From assembly GCF_000003815.2 (NCBI RefSeq), contig NC_049989.1:20525255-20589254 (forward strand): 64,000 nucleotides of DNA, in the 5' to 3' direction. The position numbers were made by a program, and so were the translations under genes. This document shows, in pieces, positions 13,730 to 25,282 of this stretch. This DNA is from Branchiostoma floridae (Eukaryota > Chordata > Leptocardii > Amphioxiformes > Branchiostomatidae). Every line of letters begins with the position of its first letter. Positions within the stretch are counted from its first letter, which is position 1. A model generated the notes under the pieces. It was not told the DNA's origin and searched no databases. It saw only the letters and a list, made by a program, of their open reading frames with translations.

Positions 13730-16700
13730 AATTACCAGCTGCGGGTGCCTCCTCCTTGCCCTGTCCCTCCTCCTCTGTCTGCTGGGGCTTGGCCAGCAGG
13801 TTCCTCTTCAGGAAACCTGGTAACACCTGTTCCACCTGCTCCCGCCACGCCGCATACTTCTCATCCTCAAACACCTTCATCTCCTTAGCAACCGTCAGGT
13901 ACCGCATCCGGGCCTTTAAGAGATAAGATAATGATGATCATGTTGATGAAAAACATGCTGCTACAAACAAATAGAAAGGGAACTTTTGAAAATATGCAGG
14001 ATATTTCCCTCTGTGGAATTTGCCTTTTGCGAAACCAATACAGGTGTTGCCATCCCCGCCTTACTATGAGGTTCCTCATCTGTGCCTAAGGAAATCAAAC
14101 AAGCTCGCTCATTTAGATATAAGCATCCAATAAGTTACAGAGTCCTCTATATAGAGAGACCTCAAAGTAATGTAAACCAGGGGAAAAAATTGATTTTACT
14201 ACAACCAAACTTGTCACTGATCTGTATGATGAATGAGTATACTAGCAACCATCTCTGCACAACTGACCCAAGTGTTAGGAACAATATCTCCAGTAACATT
14301 TTCTTTGAGTCCTTGAATGGTCACCACAGACAGGGTTGTCTAAATTTTAAAAAGAAAACAAACAAACAAACAAGCAACTGCAGCCCACCTGCTTGCCCTG
14401 GTCAGTAGACAGCATCTCATCCAGCACCTGGAAGCGGATAATGACGTGCTTCATGCGGTGGAAGAGCGAGCGCTCCCACATGATCGCCCCGGCAACGGGA
14501 GGCTGGTTCTTGGAGAGCGGCGGGTCGTCCTTGTACTGCTGGTAGATGGAGTTCATCGTGTCCACCTGAAGGGAAGAAGGACAGATGTTACCATTTTTTC
14601 GACCATTCTCCGTTAGTGAAATTCAACACAAATATAGCAACTGAAATATACAATAAAACATGCATTGGTTTTATTTATCATTTTGAGTTAACAAAAAAAC
14701 TCAACATCAAAGCATAAAAGTTAATGGCAAAAATGATTCCATAATTTGTATCCAAGGTAATAAAACAGTAATTATGGAATATGAAAAATGTTTGTGGATA
14801 ACATCAATGGTTTATACCTTCTAAAGTCAAGTCAGGTACCCATTTTACACCTGGTTGGAGTAAGGAAAAACATGTGCCTTTTTCAAGGGTACAGTGTCTG
14901 GCCAGAAATGTCAGGAACCGAACAGTGACCTCTCAGTCCTGTGTCTGCTATAGCCTAGCCAATTTGACATTTGATGTCATCTGAAGTGACTTTCATGACA
15001 GTCTTTTAACCTGTGCAAGATTACACTAAATAATCCAAATCAACCCGACCCACCTCCTTCCCGAACTGCAGCAGGATGTCATTGAACTTCCTCATGAGCT
15101 GTGAGTTGATGGCGTCGCGTGTGCGGATGTGCTTGAACTTCAGCAGCAGGTCGAACGCGCCCTCGGCCGACCTCAGCGTCTTGAAGGACTCGTCGATGAA
15201 GTGCTTGGCCTCGCCCTCGATGGCGAGCACCTCGCGGTTGAACCAGTCCATCACAGCCTTCCACTGGTTCTGGTGACGCAGCCCGAACGGGTCGAAACTC
15301 ACCTTGGAGGGAGAGAAAAATGGTTTGTTTGTTATGGATGAAAGGCAGGACCTGTCTGTCCGTTCCAGGATGGAAATTTGCTTGTTGGGACAGAAAAACT
15401 ATTCACTTTCTTGTCTGTTCCCAAAATCTGAACTCTGACATGAAATAAATGAAAAGTTAAATGTATCTTTAAAATGACAGATCTAACAATGAAACTAACA
15501 AAAATGAACTCCCCAAAAAAATGTGGAACAGAAAAAAAATTAAAATTGAGACAGCTCTAATGCCAGATTAGTTTTGGACTGTCCAACTGCAGCCTTTGGT
15601 CTCATTGGACAAGGTAAGAATCTTCGACACAGGACCAAAAACATTTTTGCAAGGGGAATAGAAGAGACCATCTATATCAAGCCTAACGACAATCTCTTAA
15701 CAGAGACTTTTTGCAACTTATGATCAACTGCTCACTGAATCACATTCTAGCTGCATGACATAATGAGACAGATTACTAGTACTCATACATTGACAAAGAC
15801 TGGAGTTTGACACTTGAAAATTTGAGTACATCAAAATTACGTGGAAGTTACAGTTAACTGTAATGTTCAACTCTGCTTCCAAATAATTCAGTCTTACCTC
15901 CTCCACAGGCTCCACCAGCCCATCCACTCTCTTCAGCACGTCTTCGATCCTCTTGGGATCTCCCGTCACAGCCTTCAGCTCAGGGCCGAAGATGTTGTAG
16001 AACTCCTCAAGAACCTACAGACAAACAAAAAAACAAACAAACATGTAACAACACTGTCACAGCCTTCAGCTCAGGGCCGAAGATGTTGTAAAACTCCTCA
16101 AGAACCTACAGACAAACAAAAAAACAAATAAACATGTAAACAACACTGTCACAGCCTTCAGCTCAGGGCCGAAGATGTTGTAAAACTCCTCAAGAACCTA
16201 CAGACAAACAAAAAAACAAATAAACATGTAAACAACACTGTCACAGCCTTCAGCTCAGGGCCGAAGATGTTGTAGAACTCCTCAAGAACCTACAGACAAA
16301 CAAAAAAACAAATAAACATGTAAACAACACTGTCACAGCCTTCAGCTCAGGGCCAAAGATGTTGTAGAACTCCTCAAGAACCTACAGACAAACAAAAAAA
16401 CAAATAAACATGTAAACAACACTGTCACAGCCTTCAGCTCAGGGCCAAAGATGTTGTAGAACTCCTCAAGAACCTACAGACAAACAAACAAATAAAACAA
16501 AGAAATGTAAACACTTGGTCAGAGCATGAGGCAACAATGCCAGTCCGCAATTCAAAGACAAGTTGTTACAAGAAAAGAATAAATCATAGTTAAGAATGTT
16601 CAGATTTTTTCCATTATGTATTGTAACTAAAACTAGTAATAGTAGTCATGACAGTCAACATGAATATTTTTTTTCAGTTTCAATTTCCTCATCTTGCCCT

Positions 16701-19700
16701 TTGATGTTCCCAATACTGATGTTCGAATTAGTATATTCTGGATGTCTCTTCATTATGTTGAATGATATGGTTTCTATTCTGTTTTGCGATACCACAATGA
16801 TCATAGACAGAGGAATCCACAGGGACAACCTCGTAAGAGATAGACTGACAACATAAGTAGAGATTCTCATATCCTCAACTTATACAGTGTAAACCCTACA
16901 AACAGAGGCTTCTGGTGAGCTGCCATCAAACCTCCACATCAACGTGCAGGCATGTCTAACCCTCTCCTGACAGTAAACAACAGAAGATAATCCAGAAAGT
17001 GACCAAGAGTGAGTGATACTAGACCCACCTGTGCAATGTCATATATGTCCTGACATATGGAGGCCATGTAGTCTGTTCTCTCAAACAGCTTCTTGCGATC
17101 AAACTCCCATCTGGAGTCCCTTCCCGAGGCCTCGATCTTCGCTCGCACGTCGAAGTAACACTCCTTCCACAGCTCGAGAGTCTTCTTAGCCTCCGAGGTT
17201 CTACTCTTCACCTGCTCTGTCTTCTCTCTGAGGGTTCAGGCAAAGAAAAAGTCATTTGTTAAATTTGTAATTAGAAAATATAACAATATAACAGAAAGTA
17301 CACATCTAGGTAGCCATCTGTTTCATTATGCATACAACATTTTTACAAAAAGAAACATATTTTTTGTCACTCAATGACATGTATTTACAAAATTTAATAA
17401 GTGGATAGATGTCACTTTATTTACCTTGAGGCAAAATTCTATATCTGACATCCTCTAAAATTGCATATTTCTTGAGATCCAAGGAATGAAATTTACTTCT
17501 AAAGTCTAACCCTACCAAATGTGACACCAAAAGAAATATTTTACATGATGTGTTGATGATCCTTGTTAAAAAACTTTGATATGCGGCAAGAACCCTACCA
17601 ACTAATCAAACCTGCTCAAAAGGACCAATCTTGCGTCAATTGGAAAAGTTATGAAAAAGGACCACTAAAATGTGGCCACATCAGCCAGGTGGTCCTTAAG
17701 TAGTCACTTGTATGTTTATTTATTTCAATTTATTCATAGGTTTGACTGTATGCCAATGGACAGGTGGTTCTTAAATGTAGAATCGGTCACTAGTATTGGT
17801 CCCTCTGTACCTCAAACCCTTTACAAAATCTAGACTCACTTGAAGATGGTTCTAAATGTTGATGACCCGTGGCACACACTCAGCAAGCTCCAAGACGATG
17901 CTTCATTACTCTTAGGGAACCTACTGGCTGGTCTTCATTTCTTAGCTTAACATTCAAAGTGAGCATTAAAAACTCTAAGCAACTCACTTGAAGATGGTTC
18001 TGATGTTGATGACCCTGGCCACACGCTCGGCCAGCTCCCAGGCAATGCGCTCCATGAGAGGCACCATCCTCTCGTCGCGGTTGTAGTGTCGTGAGATGAT
18101 CCACACCATCCGCAGGGCGTTCATCAGGGAAGGGATGGTGTCCAGCACGACATTGAACCCCGTTCCATGGGTCAGATTCTGCGGGGAAGAGGAATGTATT
18201 AAGGTTGGTAAATGACTGTATAACGGTAGTTCACCTTTATCCACATGGTAACCTATATCCGTTGCTTTTAAAATGATGTATTTGGGGATATCTAGTCGAC
18301 GGACGTTGATTTTTTTTTCATTGCATTTCAGTCTCAAACAGCCATCAGTGATATCTTGACTTGATATCACTGAATACTCCAATTTTATACGCAACGGATA
18401 AAGGTTACCCAGGGGATAAATGTGAACTAGCGTTACCAAAGTACCTTTTATTTGCAAAGAGCAGGTCAAAGCATTACAACAGCCACCAAAGTTAACGTGA
18501 CTGTCTCAGAGTTAAACAAGTCCGCTAGCTAAATTGTCACAGGCAAGCAAAAGAGCCAATCGGGCATGCCCTACACCACTTATCTAATCGGGCAAGTAAG
18601 ATTTTTCCATGAGTGAGATTTTGATATACTAGTACTACAGCTGGGACTTCCTACTGCAGTGTTGAAAAAACAAGAAGGTTTTTGATCGAAAATGCCCAAG
18701 AAGACCACTCAGGGGACTGATAAAGTCCGGACTATGTGGACAGGTGGACACTTTATTCAGCCCATTAGCCATCATACATTAGTTTGTTACAATAGACAGG
18801 ATTCCTATTGCTTGTGTCAATGGGACAATATATCTAAGAGACTGCCAAAAAAAGGGAATAAGATTGGCGTAGTCTTTGGCATATACATTTAGCAAAAGTA
18901 TAAATTTCCTATACCTTGAAGTGTCTCTCCAGTGTTGAGAGGAACCTGACGTTGTCTTTCGCCTCCACATAGAACTTGGTGAGGTCGGCTCTCTCTGACT
19001 CGAACGACTGGACAAAGGGGCTGTCTGCCTTGGTCAGGATGGTCAACATCTGTGGGGAAAAATATAACAATCAGACTACTTCTTCAAGGAGGTTGGACAT
19101 TCAAGTAAGAAGACACATGGCCAAAAAGGTATTGAAGCAACCAGGTTTAATTTAAGTACAAATGCTACAATGATCACTCCCTCGACAGGAAAGGAGGCCT
19201 AGAGGTCAAGCTTTCTGGCAGTTGGGGTGCGGTACTCAGTAAGTGAGTAATTAAGTATGTGTGTGTGTAAGTGAGAGAGCGAGTGAATAAGTGGGTGCGT
19301 AAAGGGGTGAGTGAGTGATTGTGTGAGAGTGAATGAATAAGAGAGTGGGTGAGTGAGTGAACATGCATTAGTGAGTAAGAGTGAGGGATGCAAACGAGGG
19401 ATTAAGTGAGTGAACGAGTCGTACCTTTTTGACCACAGGAATCTTGAGCTGTTCGTGCAGCGCACTGAGCGCGGCGTTACGCTCCCGCCAGAAGTCGATC
19501 TCGGCCAGCGGACCGTTCCCCTGCGGTTGTTTCTTCTGCTGGTGCTCCAGTGCCTGGTGGATCTGTCGCTCCCAACTTGACGTCGCGTTTTCTATCTGTG
19601 GCAGAAATTTCAAGAGGTAAAAACAGGGCTAAAGATGTCTGACAGGCATCAAAACGTCAGCTAAGGTGAGATTAAATGGCTGTGTAAGAGAAAACTCCTA

Positions 19701-22700
19701 TATCATAGGGTAAAAGAAGTTTTCATAAATTCACTATCCCTAGCAGATCAGCAATCAGACCAGAACAACATCCTGCAACGTCCAACCTTCTTAAGATGGG
19801 GAATAACGGACACTAAATCGGACAGTGAGTGAGTGTTCCTAGCAGCCTATGAGTAAGTTCTTTTCACTGGTTCAAATTTAAACTTAATTCTTTTGAAGAT
19901 GAAATTTTACATGCAGTAAAAAAATCCTTTTTATTTTGTCTGGAAAAAATAGTTTAGTAAGCACCTCAAGGTTGATTTTGAAAGACAATGTCTTAAACCT
20001 ACCTCTTCCACGAGAGCGGAATCCTTCGCCAGGTCGACCTCTGACCCTTCCAGGTTCAGCTCGGGAATCTCCAGGCGAACCTCGCCCTCGATCTGACCAA
20101 TCGTGCGGCTGATGTGACCTGGGGGAAAACAGATGAATTCAGATATTTTCAGGTGAAAATTTACCAAAAGGTCTACATTTAGATGGACAGCAGGGAAGAA
20201 AAGCTAGACTCTATCCAATCTTCACTTCTCCAGGAGGACTGAAGAAAACAAGCACCTAAAATAGCTGCATACAAAAATCCCAACATCATTAGAGAGTGAG
20301 TGAGACAGTAAGAGGCAGAGTGAGGAGAGAGAGGGAGAGAGAGAGAGGTCTTGTATCATGTTACCTGATGAAACTATTATACAACAGTTAAAACCTCATG
20401 TAGTGGTACAGGTTTGATTGTGTTTGACTGATCTTTCATTCAATTTAAAATTTATGAAAAGCCCGCAAATCAAAATACATAAAAGGGACAGCCGTTTTAC
20501 CTGTGAATTTCTGCATGTTGATGAGGAACTCGTCCCTCAGCAGAGCTCGTGTCTGGGACTCCTTAATGTTGAACTCCCCTTCCTCCTCGCCGTGGTCCTC
20601 TGGTGGGGCCCGCGGTGTGGCAGCGCCGCGGGACGGGGGCACGGACGAACCGCTCGCCTGGGGTCCGCCATTTCTGTGGGTGTTATAGGACAGGAGGGGA
20701 GTGTAGACCTACAGAGGGGGGAAAAGTAGGTGTTATTTTCCTGTATCTGTATAGCTGGTATAACTCCCGTTCTAGCGTAACACACCTTCTTCTATATCAT
20801 TATCTATATATCCGATATAACAGCCCTTCAATGTAACACACCTTCTATATCTGCATGTATATCTGTGTAGCCTAAGTAGAACAACCCTTTGACAAGCAAT
20901 TTAGTTGCTACAGCTATGATAATTTCATCCACACAATGATAATTTTTTAATCAAAAAAGTGCTCTTAAACATCTCAATCCTGGGCTACTTCCTGGTCTTG
21001 AGCAGTTTTTTGTTTTCTATTTCCCTGTATCAAATAACATAAAGAAACCAACAAATGATATACAATGTAGTACAATTATGGCTGTACGCACCTGGCTGAT
21101 AATGTGTTCCAGCATGACCAGTGAGTGTCCGTTCAGGATCCCGAACTCAAACTGTTTGGGGAGGGTCTCATTCGCCTCCTCAATGTCGTTTGGACAGTCC
21201 ACGGTGCCGAGCGCGTTCCGCAGAAAGAACACGCAGTCCTGGTCTGCTAGCTCCTCTGGGAGGTGGTCCATGCACACAAACAGGTACGACCGCATCACGG
21301 TCTGGATAATGATTTTCTGTGGGGGTAACACAACAAGACAATCAGAGACGGCAGACTTCAAACCCTTCTCCATATAGTTATATATTATATAGGCCCTTTG
21401 GGAAGCTATTCCATTTCCAGGCCCACAGACAACAACAGTGGCACTGAGAATGTATATAAAGCACATTATATATGAAATGTCAGTGTGTATATTGGGAACT
21501 CCAGAAATATACACACAAACATAGGCAAGCACGCACGCAAGCACTCACACACAGACACCACAACTACAGGCAAAACAATTCTTTGAACACTCTCTTTGCA
21601 TGAGCTGACAGAGCTTGAAAGTTCCGAACTTTAAACCCTGTCAATACTTATTGTATATTCTACTATATTTTGATTTCTCAGTTATGAAAGGATTGCTAAT
21701 TACATGAAGCTGTGATAAATAGATTTACAACTTACAGTCTGTCTCGACTTGGGCATCTCCACCTCGGGCGTGGCTGATGATGCCCCTTCCTGTCCCTCCT
21801 CACCACCAGCCTCCTCCCCCTCTGCAGCAGTGGTACCTTCCGCTGCTGCTGGCTGCTCTGTGTCACCTTCTAGAGGAAAATGGATAAGATTAAAAAGTCA
21901 ATAAAAAGACAATTCTCCATCTGCAAATGATTTCATCACGTTGGTAAGTGACTGAATAACAAAGTTCAACATCCAAAAAATCAACAACCACTGTTTTGTT
22001 AATCGTCTATATATCACCTTCCTCAGGGCAATAATGACCAGTTGTACCTGCGGCTCCCGCAGTATTTAAACTTTAAAATGTGGTCGGCTGCTAATGGCTC
22101 TTAATTTCGGTTGCGAGTAGAGAAATTTGAGATTCAAAGAGAATCTAGATATATTCTGCTTATGTAAGGCAAGGATAATAGAGCTATTTTGAGTAGGTAA
22201 ACAACATGCATATAAAATTCCCAGTCAAACTTTAAGTATGATATATCAACTTTAGACGGAGAAACTGCTGGAAAAAATTTGGCAATTTCTTCCTGTGGTT
22301 AACTTTTAACGAAAGGACGAAGTTTTGATAAAAAAGTACCAACAACCACATATTACAACAAGTTTAATGTCTAATAGAATATCTTACCTGCAGGTTGTGC
22401 TGCAGGTGTAGTGGCCCCTGGGTCTGCCCCTGCATCCCCCTCTGCCCGACTGCCACCCCCCTCCCCCTCCCCCTCTCCGTCTCCGTCCCCGCTCCTCTTG
22501 TCATCATCACTGCCGGCCGCCCCGTCATCTACCGGGATGTCTGGCACCTCAGGTTCTGGAACAGACGTCAATCAATCAATCATTTGATTAATCAGAAAAA
22601 GTTAGGGAAACTTTATATCCTACAGTCATGTCTTGTACCTTGGGTTCAACGAGTTTTGGAATGGAGTTTAACGAAAAGCTTAATAAATTTGAAAATTAGA

Positions 22701-23316
22701 AAGCTGAGATCTCTCCGACATGAAGTAATATGGTGGAATAAAGTTAATTTGAAATGACAAATTGACACACTTAAAATACTTGTGCTGTCAGCATATATGA
22801 TATAAATATATAGTAATGGAAAACTCTAACAATATCAACTCTTCTAGTAACACTACTATTAATGATATGTAGTTGATCAAAGCAGAAAATGTGTTATTTG
22901 ATTGCCTTAATTATTTTCAGAGGACTGTTCAACAATAATTGAGTTAATAAACGTAAACGTTATATTGTTGATGACAATCAATTGCACAAATATTGTGACC
23001 ATCAATAAAATTATGTAGGGGGTGTGTCGTCAACAAAAACTTAATTTTTTTCCTCCTTAAAACGAGACAAATCTTTGAGTTTCCACCTACCACATTCTAC
23101 TTCAACCTCTTCTTCTTCTTCCTGAGTCTGACAGTAGAACAGGATAGCAGTTGGGGATCCACTCTCAGGACTTTCGTTCAAAAACTTCAGAATCTTCCGT
23201 TCGTACTCGCCATCTTCTCGGTTCAAGAGTTCCTCAAAAATCTCCGTATCTTCGATGCCGAGACCTGAGTAGACTTTGTTTCGCATCCATTCCAACCGCA
23301 CGTCGTCTAGAGCCAT
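869..23316 (-). CDS. DNAH10: Dynein axonemal heavy chain 10, N-terminal 31 exons (partial)
   Basis: Heavy chain of an inner-arm (I1/f-type) axonemal dynein that drives ciliary bending; only the tail is in the window. Exons on the plus strand: 23091-23316, 22388-22555, 21736-21869, 21092-21316, 20501-20708, 20003-20118, 19425-19595, 18915-19049, 17988-18178, 17029-17227, 15898-16014, 15054-15302, 14389-14565, 13736-13913, 12548-12678, 12064-12150, 11316-11429, 10656-10796, 10099-10287, 9376-9536, 8716-8947, 7399-7488, 6769-6933, 6015-6173, 5346-5462, 4044-4146, 3255-3433, 2588-2799, 1856-2012, 1494-1557, 869-1038. All borders are GT/AG and phases close (4,965 nt, 1,655 codons). The DHC_N1 tail starts near residue 386 (AEIDFWRERN). 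The linker (DHC_N2) appears near residue 1525 (HWKELMEKTG, then SRFVGPFLQTV). Those blocks, and WEFDRKRLFERTDYMA-like sequence near residue 560, match DNAH10 as I recall it better than DNAH2 or DNAH5. Exons 2 and 3 encode an acidic low-complexity insert. The start ATG (23314-23316) has A at -3 and G at +4. The AAA+ motor continues left of position 869. Confidence 0.93.
2880..3055. repeat. ACT/CTA trinucleotide-rich microsatellite
   Basis: Imperfect runs of ACT/CTA triplets fill this part of the intron between DNAH10 exons 27 and 28. Open frames across it (Y/T/L-rich) are products of the repeat and not genes. Confidence 0.8.
4262..4431. mobile_element. Short relative of the CAGTCAAACCTG MITE family
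   Basis: The segment starts with GTCAAACCTG just after TA and ends with AAGGTTTGACTG followed by TA. The subterminal text (tgaacacc / gagtggtct) recalls the family at 347-833. It lies in the intron between DNAH10 exons 25 and 26 and is non-coding and diverged. Confidence 0.5.
4441..5345. other. Intron with no recognisable feature
   Basis: This is the rest of the intron between DNAH10 exons 25 and 26. It is AT-rich, and I saw no coding sequence, clear repeat or terminal inverted repeat in it. Confidence 0.6.
6622..6662 (-). repeat. Degenerate copy of the 3' edge of DNAH10 exon 23
   Basis: The minus strand reads FTLKTELE followed by I instead of the donor. This matches the last codons of exon 23 (FTLKTELE then GT) about 140 bases upstream in transcription. 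The copy has lost the GT donor, so it should not splice. It is one of roughly ten exon-edge duplications in the window. Confidence 0.65.
7965..8712 (-). repeat. Tandem array of DNAH10 exon 21 3' edges with CA-rich spacers
   Basis: Four partial copies of exon 21 precede the genuine exon (8716-8947) on the plus strand, at 8132-8203, 8260-8340, 8412-8492 and 8564-8644. The period is 152 bp, or 128 bp for the leftmost copy. Each unit carries the last 24-27 codons of the exon, the same GTCTGT donor and a CA/GT-rich intron piece. In minus orientation three copies are preceded by TTGTGTCCCAG and the fourth by a GT run ending in CAG, so each has a possible acceptor. All four are open in the exon's frame, start and end in phase 0, and differ by only a few substitutions (for example W to R, D to H). 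Pure CA runs fill 7965-8128. Confidence 0.9.
10016..10080 (-). repeat. Single copy of the 3' edge of DNAH10 exon 19
   Basis: The last 19 codons of exon 19 (KLHSYYNYWE then RVYNSL) recur about 80 bases downstream of the real exon end, followed by a GTGCGT donor. No convincing acceptor precedes the copy, so it is probably silent. Differences (WES for WER, LVA for LTA) show some age. Confidence 0.8.
12487..12519. repeat. GT dinucleotide run
   Basis: Short GT-rich tract in the DNAH10 intron directly downstream of exon 15. The C/V-rich open frames crossing it are spurious. Confidence 0.7.
13065..13732 (-). repeat. Tandem array of DNAH10 exon 14 3' edges with (CA)n spacers
   Basis: Three near-identical copies of the last 90 nt of exon 14 lie at 13282-13371, 13424-13513 and 13566-13655. 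Spacing is 142, 142 and then 170 bp to the real exon (13736-13913); the last spacer is longer because of its CA run. In minus orientation each copy is preceded by a GT run and GATAGTCTAGTCTAG, which ends in an AG acceptor, and followed by GTAATT or GTAGTG donors. Each is open with phase 1 at both ends, encoding a block like LPGFLKRNLLAKPQQTEEEG plus about ten residues. Two older, decayed units of about 105 bp extend the array to 13065. Confidence 0.9.
15963..16509 (-). repeat. 92-bp tandem array of the 5' edge of DNAH10 exon 11
   Basis: The real exon 11 is 15898-16014. Five further copies of its first ~51 nt, with the preceding acceptor and ~41 bp of intron, follow on the plus strand at exactly 92-bp spacing (unit starts 16054, 16146, 16238, 16330, 16422). 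Each begins VLEEFYNIFGPELKAVT after a TGTAG acceptor. Unlike the other arrays it duplicates a 3' splice site. The only following donor-like GT is the weak ACA/GTGTTG. Copies are almost identical, so expansion was recent. Confidence 0.92.
17605..17748. mobile_element. Short relative of the CAGTCAAACCTG MITE family
   Basis: It starts ATCAAACCTGCTC after TA and ends GGTTTGACTG before TA. The interior has ggaccact / aggtggtcc stems like the family at 347-833. Non-coding, in the DNAH10 intron between exons 9 and 10. Confidence 0.5.
17834..17905 (-). repeat. Degenerate copy of the 3' edge of DNAH10 exon 9
   Basis: Sequence around ACTCACTTGAAGATGGTTCT recurs from the true exon 9 donor region (17982-18001), about 145 bases further downstream in transcription. 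It includes the GTGAGT donor and about 60 diverged exon bases. Indels break the frame, so it is a relic. Confidence 0.7.
18509..18645 (+). mobile_element. Partial terminal segment of the CAGGG/GGCAAGT transposon family
   Basis: About 130 bases from GTTAAACAAGTCCGCTAGC to GATATACTAGTACTAC resemble the left part of the MITE at 55793-56117 and the reversed right end of the 34926-42834 element. Shared text includes aatcgggcaagtaagattttt. No opposite end was seen, so it is a truncated copy in the DNAH10 intron between exons 8 and 9. Confidence 0.6.
19225..19420. repeat. Degenerate GAGT/GTGA minisatellite
   Basis: Irregular GAGTGAGTGAAT-type repeats fill the intron directly downstream of DNAH10 exon 7. 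The S/L/T/H-rich minus-strand frames here are repeat artefacts. Confidence 0.75.
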
Positions 23317-24391
23317 GTTCGGTCCAAAATATTGATATTTACAGCGTTAAATACAAGTCCATCTTCTCCGTCGCGCAAATCTTCGACTCATTCGACCCGC
23401 GCAATCTTTTAATTGAGTTGAAAATAGAAGTGCTGCGGTTACTGAAAATAGTCCAACCGGCTTGGGGAAAAACATCAAAATATTCTATTTAGAACCCGAG
23501 TTATAATATGTCATAGCAATATCATAGCTTTGTAGTGTTTTATTTTGTCCCTAATTTCTATTTTGATGAATTCTTAACGTTTGTGATCGCGGATGAATAT
23601 AGTGTAATAAATTTGTGACAAGGCTCCACAACAAGCCTTCGGTTGCTAGGGCGCCATGTTTACAAACTTATTTTGGCTTGACACCGCTAATATAACCTTT
23701 CATACATTTCGAATTTAACAAGATGTGAGCTTAGACCCCTTTGCCGGGTACCGAATTTGTCAACTTGACTAGTAGGTGGCCCGTTTATATCTTACAGCAC
23801 GAAGAAGGATGACTTTCTCGTTGCTAAGGCGCCATATTGGAAAACTTTGACAAACGTTTTGATTGGTAAAGGCTCTGCAAGGGGTTCACAATGACTCTCG
23901 ACTAGCTTGGGGGTATCAAAGAGGTTTGAAGGAAGCTAGATATCTTTTTTACATAATACAAAATAAAGGTCATTTGTGGTACTTTGCAAAACTGAACAAA
24001 AACAAACGAAGTCATCTTTTTCATCGACAGTCCAGTCTCAGGAGGCTGTCACATACGCACTTTGCGAAAGGCGAAGGCATTACGTAGCGACACCTAGCAG
24101 TTATTATCAAAACTGCAGAACATTGCTAGCATCAAAACGTGTCGAATTGAGAATATCTAACAAAGTATAACCCAAAGTATTTCCAGTAATAAAATGCAAT
24201 TAAAAATTTATCTACTCTTGTTTTCACAGTAAGTTTGAAAATTGCTCTATCAAGTATTATATCTTTGTTTTTGCTTCTTATTTACAAGTTATTTTTGCGG
24301 TTGGATGTTCCTAGAGTTCAGCAAAAAGGTCATTGCGCATGCGAACTAGCTCGGTTTACCTGTTTGAAATTTTTCGATCAGCAGCTGGGAT
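23317..24391. promoter_or_regulatory. DNAH10 5' region, part of the shared DNAH10-TCHP promoter
   Basis: This non-coding stretch lies between the DNAH10 start codon and the retrotransposon. Two copies of a 16-mer with one mismatch stand 178 bp apart: GTTGCTAGGGCGCCAT (23642-23657) and GTTGCTAAGGCGCCAT (23820-23835). Each begins with a half-site like that of RFX factors (GTTGCT), which control ciliary genes. On the other strand it reads as a YY1-like ATGGCGC. No full palindromic X-box was found. The transcription start is not visible. Confidence 0.45.
24382..24391 (+). repeat. Target-site duplication, left copy
   Basis: CAGCTGGGAT here is repeated exactly at 31139-31148, immediately after the (CAA)n tail of the retrotransposon, and marks both ends of its insertion. 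Confidence 0.85.
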
Positions 24392-24993
24392 CGAAAGCAA
24401 AATAGTGTCGATAGTGTCGTGTGCAAAAAAGACAGCGGACGTGTTTTTCATCGCCTCTGCTCAAGTTCCGCAAGTTTTCGCTTTTTTCTCTTATATTCAG
24501 TAGATTTTATACCTGCTCAAAGTCCTTTTTTCGTTAAAGTACTAAATAGTGGTCATTTTGATAATATTTTTAAAAACTTTGTTATAAGTTCTTGCATTTT
24601 ATAGGCACAAACTTATTTTCAATCTTAGCGTCTAACGAATTCGTTCTTTTTCCTTTTTTCAATTCTTTATATATTCTTTCCTTGCTCATTTAGACCTTTT
24701 TATCAAGCTTAATTCAATTTTTTCGTTTTATTATCAAGTGGAGACTTTCATCTAGTATATACTTATAATATTTTTGATAGATTTTTCATACTTTTTGCAC
24801 AAGTTTATACTTATCATTAGCGCTTAACGGTAACGTTCTATTTTGAGGTTGTAATCGTTTCTTCAGGTCTAATTGGATTTTTCTGGCATCTAATTCATTA
24901 TTGAAGGTTATCTTTCTAAGTATGTTTTGAAATATACATTTACTAGAAAATTTCTATAAGAATTTTACAATTTTCATATACAAATTCAAACTT

Positions 24994-25231
24994 TTTCTTC
25001 GTGTCTAACGATTGAGCTCCATTAGACTTTTTTCGATTATTCTTAACATCGAATTTCATACTGTACCTTTTGAAAACAAAAGGAAACTCCGTTTTACTGG
25101 ATAGATTCACATATTCTTCGTGTCTAACGATTGTGTTCGATTAGACTTTTTTCGATTATTCTTAACATCGAATTTATACTGTGCTATTTGTAAACAAAAG
25201 GAAAGTCCGTTTTACTGGATAGGTTCACAAA
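24994..25231 (+). repeat. Two 119-bp tandem repeats in the retrotransposon 5' UTR
   Basis: Two units, 24994-25112 and 25113-25231, each contain GTGTCTAACGATTG followed by ATTAGAC, giving a GTCTAA/TTAGAC stem. They then share TTTTTTCGATTATTCTTAAC and AACAAAAGGAAA. Looser relatives of the CGTCTAACG core occur at about 24628 and 24826. Such 5' repeats often act as internal promoters; that role is inferred. Confidence 0.8.
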
Positions 25232-25282
25232 CTTGACAAGTTCTCCTGTTTCTGGTTTCCTCCGTTAATACTATTCTACGGG

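Noticed and set aside
869-23316. Assignment to DNAH2, DNAH5 or another heavy chain
   Set aside because: Linker and tail blocks fit DNAH10 as remembered better than the others, though a tree would settle it.
23642-23835. Full RFX X-box in the DNAH10 promoter
   Set aside because: Only one half-site is good in each copy; the opposite half does not match.
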